Part shown: one piece after another, positions 44,571-56,743 of the stretch
How positions within the stretch are numbered: the stretch's first letter is position 1
Layout of the letters: each line of letters opens with the position of its first letter
Assembly (NCBI GenBank): GCA_023846275.1
Contig: JAIUJO010000146.1
Span: 791,001-855,000 of the forward strand
Reading direction: 5' to 3'
Origin: Vanilla planifolia
Taxonomy: Eukaryota; Streptophyta; Magnoliopsida; Asparagales; Orchidaceae
DNA length: 64,000 bases
Notes under the pieces: model-generated
The model's database searches: none
What the model saw: the letters and a program-made list of their open reading frames with translations, nothing else
What the model was told of the DNA's origin: nothing
Program-made: the position numbers and the translations under genes

Positions 44571-44880
44571 GTTGGTGATGAAATATATGAAAATGAAAAT
44601 GGCCCCCTCTTGACTCAAATCATATTGGCCCGACTCTCTAGATTTTACTTATGCCTCTCCTTCCTTTGTGGATGGTGTGAATTACAGAGGCCTTTCATCT
44701 GTGTCAGTTAGTTCCTTTCCTTTAGTCCCAACTCTAAGAAAGAAAGTTGACCCACGTTTGCCTTAAGCCATGAACACCATAGTGACAACTACTCAGTTCT
44801 GAGGATCAAAATCTTCCATTCTCTTATCACTCATGCAAGACCAAAGTGGAGTAGGCACCAACCCTCATTATTTTTATTCG
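44571..44880. mobile_element. GC-richer ~300-bp insert in the array, possible short terminal inverted repeats
   Basis: Monomer sequence stops after CATTTTAAATTTTTTTT and resumes near 44885 at the TTCAATATATATTT block, with about 100 bp of monomer missing. The sequence between is clearly richer in G and C, including CCCCCTC, GGCCCGACTC and GAGTAGGCACC, and matches no monomer part. It begins with GTTGGTG (44571-44577) and has the inverted CACCAAC at 44856-44862. A 7-bp inverted pair can occur by chance, so a DNA-transposon or LTR-fragment identity is only suggested. No coding frame is supported. Confidence 0.65.
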
Positions 44881-47800
44881 ACTAATTCAAAATTCAATAT
44901 ATATTTCGTGAATAATAAAATAATAATTTCTTATTATTCATGCATATTTATTTTGGTGAATCAAAGTAATTGGAAATGAGTTCAAAATAAGCAAAAATAA
45001 CCATCTTTAGACTCATCCCAATGAGATTAATCTATTTAAGTATTTATTTAAATACTATTAAATGTTTTATTTTCTATGATTTTGGTAAACTCTAAGAGAT
45101 ATTTTGATTTATATCAAATTTTTTGATTGAAGTTGTTACACTCAATCTCTTTAGTGTCATTGAATTCACTTTTCTTTAACAACTTATTATATTTCTTTAA
45201 ATTTTAGACTATCATTTTATTATATTGTTGAAAAACTATAAATATTCTCGTGTGTGCACTATAAATCACTTTAGTTTCATTATAATACATTTGTTCAATT
45301 TATCTTATTTTAGTTTTAATATAAATTTACATCATTTTAAAATTATAATTTAATACTATTTTTACTTATTTAACTTCATTAATTCATACTAATTCCAAAC
45401 AGAGTTAGATCGAGGACAAAATAATGTCATTGGGATTGTAATGATGAACTTTATCCAATAGAATATACATTTCTCTGTTATTCAATATTTTATTTTTTGG
45501 GTTTTGGAAAGATTTGTAAGATATTTTGATTAGCACTTGATATCACAATGAATGATGTCAATTGATCTTCTAATTATCATTACTATCTTAGAATGTTATT
45601 TTTTCATAGAATTTATGTCATTTCCTCAAATAGTTTGCTTTTTTTTCCAATTATCACAATGTAACTTTAAATCTCCATTCATGAGACATTTACAACACTT
45701 TATTTTAGTTATATTTCATTACTTTAGTTTATTTAAAATTATCTTTAAAATAAACATACTCAATTTTAAATTAATAATTTGTTACTATTTATTGTTATTT
45801 ACTATGCCAACTCGGATTAACTCCAAAGGACATCCAATTAACACAAAACAAATGTTTGTGGACTAGTCTCAAAGAGCTCTATCGAAGTAAACGTGTATTC
45901 TTATAGTTGAAATATTTAATATTTTAGAGTTTTGATGGGAATGAGAAAACTTTTTTATTTTACAATACAAGATTTAGAATCTAAGAATTCAACTTTCTCA
46001 CACTAAATATGGCATTTTCACAAAGTTTTTACTTTGGTTTTATTATATTAATAATAAACTATAATTCTGAACTCATGTGATTTTTATAGTTTTTTTATTT
46101 GATTATAATACATTACTTCAATTTATCATATTTAGGTTTACTATATATTAATATAACAATACGTTAATAATTTATTATTAGTTATAATTTTTACCTTTTT
46201 AATTTTGAGTAATTACAAACATTGTTTAATTATGATGAAGGAAGCTTTTTTCAACTCAACTCGAAGAGCTTTTTCTAGCTAAATTTTAATTTTTTACATA
46301 TTTTATTATCCATGATTTTTGCATTTCCATATGAGTCTTTTTGATTCGCATGTGATTTAATCATCTAGGATGTTACACTTCACCTGCTTAGTATGTCATA
46401 ATGCAACTTTCTTACAAAATAAAGCTCATTTATTCCATTGTTTTATTTTATTTGTCTATGTTACTTTGAAACACTAGTTTCTTTTTCATTTGTCTTAAAA
46501 CATCATATTGATTTTGTCATATAACATTGCTTCAATTTATCTCATTTTAGATTTGATATATACTAAACATTTAAAATGTTCTTATCTTTTATACTTTTTT
46601 AGTTTTGTAATTCATAAATATTCGAAACAACGTCTGATGGAGATTAAACAAACATCATTGGGCTGACCTTGAAATGATCTAACCAACTATGTATTCAAGA
46701 AATTTCTATGAGACATTTGATTCGTATCTAATATGACAACTTTTTATGTTAAACTTGATCTCCCAAGAACTATGGCTTGCAAATTTCAAGCACAATTTAT
46801 ACAATTTCTTCAAATGTTTCACTTTTCTTTTATTACAATACGAGAAAACAATAAATCTCCTCTTATGCAATTTTTTTACCAGTTTGATTTAGATATATTA
46901 CTTTTCTTTAATTTAACACATTTTAACTTTAATAAATATTCACTTAATATTAAAAAAAAATTTCTTATTTTTAGTTCTTATTTAAATTGGAAATTTATAG
47001 TAATTCTAAAAAGGTTTTGATAAAGATGAAATAATTATTGTAGTATTCATCTCAATGAGGTAGGCCTAATTAAATATTCATTTTAAAATTTACACATATT
47101 TTTTGTCAATAAGTTTGGAAAATTTTACGTGAAATTTTAATTTATACACTATTTGGTCAATAAGGATGTTACACTTGATGGCTTTTGTGTCATGGACTAT
47201 GCTTTCATTTGTCTTTCTCAAATCGAAATGCTTTTACATCTCTATGATTTTGTTGTTTCTTATTGCTTCAATTTAACTGATTTAAACTTTATTACATATT
47301 TACTAAATGTTAAAAAAAACTTTGTTAATATTTTACTAATTTTCTTTTGAAATTCATAAAATTTTTTGTAAAGTTGAAATAGACAATATTGGACCAACAT
47401 GATAAGATATATCGATTAAATATTCATTTCTATTTTTTAAATATTTTATTTTTTTTGTGTATTGATTGCCTTAATAGACATTTGCATTTATACCTAATTT
47501 AAATATCATGGGTGACACGTTAAATCTCTTTATCTTCTTAAAATGCAACATTGGTATATTATTTACATCCTTTTTCCAATATTTACCTTTCCATCATTTT
47601 TTCAAAAATGTTCGTATACAAAACTGTAAATCTCCTACCATGTGACCTTTTCCTAGCATTGATTTCGTTATATTGTATTGCTTAAATTAATCATATTTTA
47701 GCTTTTAGGTACAACTACTTTATAATCACGTAATAATTATTTTTATATACTTTTATTATGGTAATTTGAAGTAAATTCTAATGAGGCTTGATAGGGATGA

Positions 47801-50800
47801 AACAAGTGATATTGGAAATCTCTTGATGAGTGATATGGAATAAAGTGCACATTTCTATATTTTGAAGAACATTTCTTTTATATGGTTTTTCCTTGTGTTA
47901 CAAGACATTTTGATCTGTACATGATTTGATAAGAGAGGATGTTACACTAAATCTTTTTAATCTTTTTGAAGGTAAGATTATTATAAAAAATGTCTAAACT
48001 TCTAAATCTTTTATTTAGGTTTTGATTATATTACATTGCTTCAACATATCTAATTTCTATTTTGAGATTCACAAATTAGAAATTAAAAAATAATTTATAA
48101 TTATTCATGCTTATAAGATTTAGTAAATCACCATTATTCCAAATGGGTACCCATTGAGATAAAACAAATATTAGTGGACTCATCTTGTGTAGTTGCATAG
48201 ACTTAAATATTCATTATCATTTATTTATTTAATAAGACTTCAGATTATTTAAAAAGCCATTTTGATTAATATCTATTTTGACAATCAAGGATATTATACT
48301 CCATTACTATACTACCTTTAGTACCCATTGAATACTACTTTCTTGTATAATTTATTTAATCTAATAAAATGTTTTACTTTGATTTGGTCATATCACTTTG
48401 TTACTCTCAATCACATCTCACTTGACTTTAATGTTGCTTTTGTTTGGTCAAATTATGCTACTTCAACTTATCTCTTTACTACTTTAAAATATATATTTTT
48501 TTAAATATTTCGTTGATGTTGAAATATTAATTTATTATTATTTATGTTTATTTATATGTGTATTTTACAATAATTCCAAATGAGGTTTAAATGAAATGAA
48601 GCAAACCTTGTTGCACTTGTAATGATGATCTCTATCAAATTAAATATTTTTTTACATATTTCTAATAATTTATCTATATGGTTTCGACATGCTTTTATGA
48701 GATATCTTGATCCTTCTTAATAACTTGGAATGTAACTTTCCCAATAAATTTATCCAACTTGTTTGAGTTCTTAACTTTGATTTTTTTATCTTACTATGAA
48801 CGTCTAACTCCCCCGTCATGGGACCATTACATCGCTTTGATTTTGTTGTACAATATTACTTCATCTTATCGCATTTTAGCTTTACTATATATTAACTAAA
48901 AATTAAAATAATATATTGTTTTATTTTTTTTGTTATATTTGTGTTCCATTGTATTTTCAAATAAGTTCTAACTAAGACAACCAATGTTATTGAATTCGCC
49001 TCCATATTTTCTTTCTTTTGTTCGATATTTTTAAAATATTTTTTTTTCTTTGGCTTTGACAAACTTTAACAGATGTTTTTATTTGTACATGCCTTGTCAA
49101 CTGAGGATATTATACTTTATCTCCTTAGTATCTTGGAATCCAACTTTCTCAAATACTTTATCTAATTTTAAAATTTTTTTCTTTTAATTTTCTATATTAC
49201 TGTGTAACTCTAAATGTCTTCTTACGTGACCCTTACATCATTTTTATTTTATTATATTATATTACATCTATTTATCTAATCAAAGATTTAAATTATGTTT
49301 ACTCAATATTAAAATAATAATTTAGTTTTATTTATACTTATTAATTTTTTAAAAGTCAGAGTAATTCAAAATGATGTTCGATTTATCAAAATGAACTTCA
49401 TTAGGCTCATCTCAATAAGCTCTATCTAATTCAAAATTAATTTGTAATTTTTTAAATATTTTAGTTTCTATGATTTTCGAGTTCTTTTTTGGATATCTGT
49501 ATTCATATTTGATTTGATAATCAAGGTTATTACACTCGATCTCTTTAATATCATTGCTTATGCTACATAATTGAACTCATTTATTTACATATTTTGATTT
49601 CATTTTGTTGTATTACTTTTTAAATCCTCTCTTTTATGTCCATTAAATTTCATGATTTCAATATATTGCATATTTTTAATTTTTCTCATCTTAATTTTAA
49701 TATATATTTGCATAGTATTAAAATAATAATTTGTTATTATCGTTTTATTTAATTTGGAAATTTTTAATAATTGTGAATGAGGACTAGTTGATACAAAATA
49801 ACTGTCTTTGGACTCATCTCTATATGCCCTATATAATTGAATATCCTTGTCTATTTCTAGTGCTTTGTCATGGTTTAAATCATAATTTAATTACTCCTAA
49901 TTTGCTAAACCAGCTTGATACACTTGATCTCCCTATTATCTTTAGTATTTTGGAATGGCAAATTTTAGTGAAATTTATCTCATCTTTACAAATATTTTTA
50001 TTTGATTTGATTATCTCACTATGTTAGTCAAACTTTTTAATCATGTGACTTTTACATCACTTTTATTTTGTTATTCCACATTTTTTTTAATTTATTGTAT
50101 TTTAGATTTAAAAAATTAATTGCTTAGTTTAAAAATAATATTTTATTATTATTTATGCTTGTTTAATTTCGTAATTAATATTAATTCCTAATATTTTTTT
50201 ATCAACATAAGATAAATCCTATTTCAATCATCTCAATAAGCTTTATCTAATAAAATATTAATTTTAATATTTTGAAATATTTTTTGTTGGAATAGTTAAT
50301 AATTCAATTCATTATTATATAACAATATGACATTCCTAAAAAATTTATCCCATTTTTTAAACTTTTTTACTTTACTTTTTTAATGTCAATATGAAATTAT
50401 AATTCCATTGTCATGTGACCTTTACAATTTTTGCCTCAATTAATCTCATTTCTTCTTTAATATATATTTAATTAATAAGAAAATAATAATTTATTACAAC
50501 ATATGCTTATTTAATTTAGTAATTTATAAAAAAATACAAATATAGATTGATTAAGAAGAAAAAAAATTAATTCAAATGGAAGAAATGAGTACAATCCAAT
50601 TAGATATTAATTTATATTAATACTTCTAAAATTTTTACATTTTAATATTTTGACATGGTTTTTGAGATATTTTGACTCAAAGTTATTTTAATGTTTGAGT
50701 ATGTCACACTTAATATCTTTAATGTCTTAGAATGTAGCTTTCTTGTTCTACTAAACTCATTTCCTTAAATGTTTTGCTTTTGATTTACTTATAATAATTT

Positions 50801-53800
50801 GAAACTCTAAGTCCCTTCTAATGTGGCCATTACAAAACTTTGACTTGCGCATATTATATTACTTTAATTTTTCTCTTTTTAGATTAAAAACATATTTACT
50901 TAAAATTGAAAAAAATATTTTGTTATTATTTATGTTTTTCAAGTTTTATGATTCATTTTAATTATAAACAATGTGTGATCGATATGAAATGAAATTTGTT
51001 AGACTTCTCTTCATGAGGTCTATTTAGCTATAAAATGTTTTGTATATTTCTAAATAATTTTTCTAATTTTTTTTATAAATTTTATTAGACAATAGATTCA
51101 TACCTAATTTGATAGTCAAGGATGTCACACTGGATCTTTCAAATATTTTGGAATGCAAACTTTCCTATATAATTTATCCTATTTTATAATTTTTTTTCTT
51201 TAAATTTATAATATTAATATAGAACCCTAAATCTGCTATCATGTGACCTTTACATGTTTTAATTTGTGAATATTACTTTCTTTAATTTAAATTGTTTGTG
51301 CTTTACTATATATTTACTTAGTTTTAAAATAATTTTTCTTGTTATTAAAATTTGTTTATTTTGGCAATTTGATATAATTCCAAGTGAGGTCTAATCAAGA
51401 GTAAACAAATGTTGTTTGACTATTCCTAGTAAGCTTTATCATATTAATTATTAATTAGAAATTAATACCAGTTTTTCTATGGTCTTACTAGGCTTCAATA
51501 GATATATACATTCGTACCTTATTTAATGAGTGAGGATGTTACATTCAGTATTCTTAGTATTTTCAATGGCATGTTTCTCATAACATTTATCTCTTTCCAC
51601 TAATCATAAGACCTCTTGAAATTCTTTCATTTTACTAAATTTGATTGCATCAAATTATCTCATTTCAAATATGTTATACATTTACTTAATGTTAAAATAA
51701 TTATTTATTATTTTTAGTTGTTATTTAATTTGGAAATTTAGAGTAATCCAAAAGTGGTCTAACTAGGATGAAAGATATGTCATTGGACTCATTTTGATAA
51801 ATTCAATCGAAGTAATTTTTTATTACTATTTTTTTAAGTTTTTTATGTTTCATGATTTTACCATGCATTGTGACATATTTTCATTCAACTTGATAAGATA
51901 ATCAGGATTGTATACTCAATCTGCTTAGCATCATGGGATGTAAACGCTTTACCTCTTTCTTCAAATTGTTTAGTTTGATTTTGATGTATTACTATGCTAC
52001 ACTAAATCTCTTTTGTAATGACATTTTCCATCCTTTTGACTCAATCTTTAACATATATGATCTTAATTCTAAAATAATAATTTATTCCTGATAAGGTTCG
52101 TTCAAGATGAAATAAATATCATTTAAATCAAGCTCTATAGAATTAAATATTTTTTGTATGTTCTAAAATGTTTTATTTCTTTGTTTTTAACTTATGTTTT
52201 TAGACATATTAGTTCGTACTAGATTAAAAAAATATGATGTTACACTTGAAATAAAAATTTGACACTAATTTATCTAATTTTTCAAAATTTTCACATCATT
52301 TTAGCTATATTAAGATGCTTTATTTTATTTAATTTCAATTTTAATTTATATTTATGAGATGTTAAAATAATAATTTATTATTATTTATGCATATGTAATT
52401 AAATGTAATTCCAAACAAGGTGTAATCAAGAAAAAACAAATATCATTTAACTTCTCTTGATGAGCTTTATCCAAATAAATATTCATTACAATATTTTAAA
52501 ATGTTTTATATTTTTTAGCTTAGACATTGTTTATAATAAACTTTGATTAATACTTACAATGAAAATCTAGTTTGTTAGACTCTATCTGTTTGTTAACTTC
52601 AGTATCTTTGAAATTATCTTTCTTAGAAAATTTATCTCAGTTTTTAAAATTTTTTTATTTTGTTATATCATTATGTAACTCTAGATGACCACTTACATGA
52701 CCTTTACATAGCTTAGATTTTATTGTACTACATTGCTTTACTTTAACTTATGTTCAAAATCTAATCATTTAAATATAAATTATTAATTTATTATTATTTA
52801 TGTTTATTTTTATAATTACTCACGATAATTCTAAATGAGGACTAATTTAAATAAAATGTATGTTGTTTGAATTATAATGATGTGCACTATCAAATTAAAT
52901 ATTTATTTATTTGTTTTAAAATATTTTGTTTTATATTATTTTTATATGTTTTATGAGGCATTTTGATGTGCAGTTGATTTGATGATTAGAGATGTCACAC
53001 TTGATCTCCTTAGTATCTTGGAATACAATATTGCCAAAAATTTTATCCCTTTTCTTTAATTTTTTTAATCTTTTGTAAATGTATGTCATTATGATACTCT
53101 AATTCCCTTATCTTTCGAACTTTAAATTACTTTCATTTTATTATATTACAATGGCTGAAGTCATATCTTCTTAAAGTTAATATATATTCCAAGCAAGGCT
53201 CAACAGAGATAAAACTTGCATCATTTGACTATTCGTGATAAACTCTATTAAATTAAATATTTATTACTATATTTTATATGCCTTTTTATAAGGGTTTTAA
53301 TGGTTTGTGAAATATTTATATTTTTACCAAATTTGTAGATCAAGCATGCTACACATGACTGCCTTAGTAACCTATAATGCAACTTTTCTGTATAATTTGT
53401 CATTTTTCTTGAAATGTTTTCTTTTGATTTTGATACACTATAATGAAACACTAAATTTCCTTTTATTTGACCTTTACATCACTTTGATTTAATTATATTC
53501 CATTAATTTAATTAACCTTATTGCAAGTATAACACATATTTACTAATATTAAAAAAATAATTTTTTATTGTTTATTTATTTTTTTATATTGGTAGTTCAT
53601 CAAAATTCCAAATGAGGCTTGACCAAGATGAAAAAAACTTCATTAAAATTGCCTTGATTAGCTCTATCCATTTGTATATTAATTTATATTTTTAAATGTT
53701 TTTTCGTTAATTTATGTAAGCTTTATGAGACATTTTGATTTGTACATTTTTTTAATAATCAATAATTTACACTCAATGTCCTTAGTGTTTTAAAATGTAA

Positions 53801-56704
53801 CTAATTTCATAATTTATAAGTTTTACTCCAAAGTGTTGGCTTTGAATGATACTTTGGTATACAATATATTTTTTTATTCATTTTTATTCTTTTATATGAT
53901 TTAATCACATAGTAACTATATAGCACCTATCATGTTAGCTTTAAATTAATTTAATTAGTTACATTGCATTGCTTCAATTTATAATATTTCAAATTTAAAA
54001 TATATCTATTTAATATCAAGATAATAATTTGTTACTGTTAATATTTATATCCACTGGTAATTCATAGTAATTCTTAACAAGGTATAGTCGAGACAAAAAT
54101 TATTGTTTGACTCATGTTGATGAACCTTGTCCAACTACATATGCCTTTGTATTTTTTTTAATATTTTCTTTCTATCGTTTTTTCCTATTTATCAGACATT
54201 TTGATTTGTACCTAATTTGACGATTGAGGTTATTACACTTGATCTCCTTAGTAACTTGGACTGCAACTTTCTAGCTTAATTTATCTCATTTTATTAAATT
54301 TATTTCGTTGATTTGTTTATATCTCTGCATGGCTCTAAATCACTTTTAATGTGACTTTTATAACTCTTGGATTTGGTTCTATTACAATGCCCATATTTAT
54401 CGCATTTTTGCTTTATTATATATGAAACTAAATATTGATTTTTATATTTTAAAACATTTTATTTTCTATTAGTTTAGGATTATTTATGTGGCATTTAATT
54501 CTTACTTAATTTGACAATTGAAAATATTACACATGGTATCATAAGTGTCCTAAATTGCACTTTTGCTTACAATTTATATCATTTTTTTTGAAATTTTTTA
54601 CTATGATCTGGTTATAGTATAATATAACTCTAAATATTCTAGTGTGAATATTACATTGCATAGATTTTTTAATATTATTTTCTTTTCAACACATTTTTCT
54701 TTTAATATATATTTACATGATTTTGTAATGGTAATTTCGTATCATTTATATTTATTTACTTTTGTAATTTCCTAATCCTATACACAATGAGAGACATGTT
54801 CAAGCAAATATTGTGGAACTTACCTCGACAAGTTCTATTTAGATAAGTATTCATTTTTATATTTCTAATATCACATTTTTTATAAGTTTGTAGTCTTATG
54901 AAGGGCTTTTCTATCATACCTAATTTGAAGATCAAAGAAATTGCACTCAAGTCATTAGTTTCTTTTAATGCAACTTTCCTACATAGTTTATTTTAATATT
55001 TTACTTTGATTTGATTATATTACCAAAAATTTGTAATTTGCCTCTTACATTACATCCTTTAATTTTGTTTTATTACATTGCTTCAATTCATTATATTTCA
55101 ACTTTAATACATATTGATTTACTTTTAAATAAAAATATGTTATTATTTATGATTTTTTACTTTTTTAATCTATTATAATTCCAAATGATGTATTTTCAAT
55201 ATGAAAAACTTTGTTGGACTCAACTCCATGAGTTTTATGAAATTAAATATTCAATTTTTTCGTTTTATATATTTCATTTAAAATGGTTTTTATGTGTTTT
55301 ATGAGAAATTTTTATACATTGCAAATTTGACTATCGAGAGTATTATACTCAATCTCTTTAGCATGTTGGTGTACAAATTTCTTATATAAATTATCTCCTT
55401 TTTTAAAGATTTTTTATCTGGCTTTGTAATTTTACAATATAACAAAATCTTTCATCTTGTAACAATTAGGTTGCTTTGATTTGGTTATATTGTATTCCTT
55501 CAATTTATAAACTTTTAGCTTTTATATATGTTTTCTTAACATTATGTCAATAATTTATTATTATGTATTCTTATTTTTTTTTAATAATTCAAAAAAATTT
55601 CAAATGATGTCTGACCGAGATAAAACAAACATTACTAGACTATGTTTGACAAGTTCTTTCAAACTAAATATTCATTGTTTCATTTTTAAATATTTTTATT
55701 TTTTATAGCTTTAGTATGCTTTATGAGACATTCTTATTCATTCATAACATGGCAATCAAAGATGTGTCACTTGAACTGCTATGTGTCATGGAATGTAACG
55801 TTCTCTTGCAAATTATCTCATTTATTCAAACATTCTACTTTTATTTTTGTTATTTTATTATGATAATTTATTTTTTTTCCAAAACATTTATATTTTATTT
55901 ATTTTAAAAAATTCATCATTTTCAACATATCTTATTTAAGCACCAATATAAATTTACTTAATATTAAAATAATTATTTATTATGGTTTAAACCTATTTGT
56001 TTTGGAATTTAGTAGTAATTAAAAAATAAGGTCTAGTCTTGACAAAGCAAAAGTCTTTAGACTAGTCATAAGAGCCTTTATCCAAATAAATATATTTTCT
56101 TTATTTTTTCAAAATATTTTATTTTCTAGTAGTTTGGCACACCTTAAGAAACACCTATTTTGCACCTAATATTATGATGGAGTATGTTACACTCCATCCC
56201 CTCAGCATGTTAGAATGTAATTTCCTATATAATTTGATTTAGTTTTTAAAACATTTTGCTTTGAAGCGATTATATTATTTTTTCCTCTTGATCACCTTTC
56301 ATGTTACTCTAAGACCTCTTTGATTTAGTTATATTATAATAGTTCAATTTATCTTATTCTAACTGTAATATATTTTTACATAAGATTCAAGCATTAATTT
56401 TTCTTTATTTCTACATATCTGACTTAATAATTTGTAATAATTCCAAATTTTGTTTCATCGAGAGGTTGCAAATTAATTGGACTCATTTCTTTGAGTTTTA
56501 CTGAATTGCATATTCCTTATTTAGCATTCAAGGTTGTTTTACTCAATCTTATTAGTGCCTTGGAACACTACTTTCTATTTTAGCTTATCTAATTGTTCAA
56601 TTTGATTTTGTTGTATTATTATATAACTCCAAACCTCATCTCATATGATGTTGGCATCTCTTAGACTTTTTTAGATCATATTAGATCTATTTATTTAATT
56701 TAAA

Positions 56705-56709
<5 letters not shown>

Positions 56710-56739
<30 letters not shown>
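56710..56739. repeat. (TA)15 microsatellite inside a monomer
   Basis: A perfect 30-nt TA run expands the ATATATTTACTTAATATT landmark of this monomer. It is followed directly by AAATATTAAGATAATAG, the usual next block. Confidence 0.97.
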
Positions 56740-56743
<4 letters not shown>

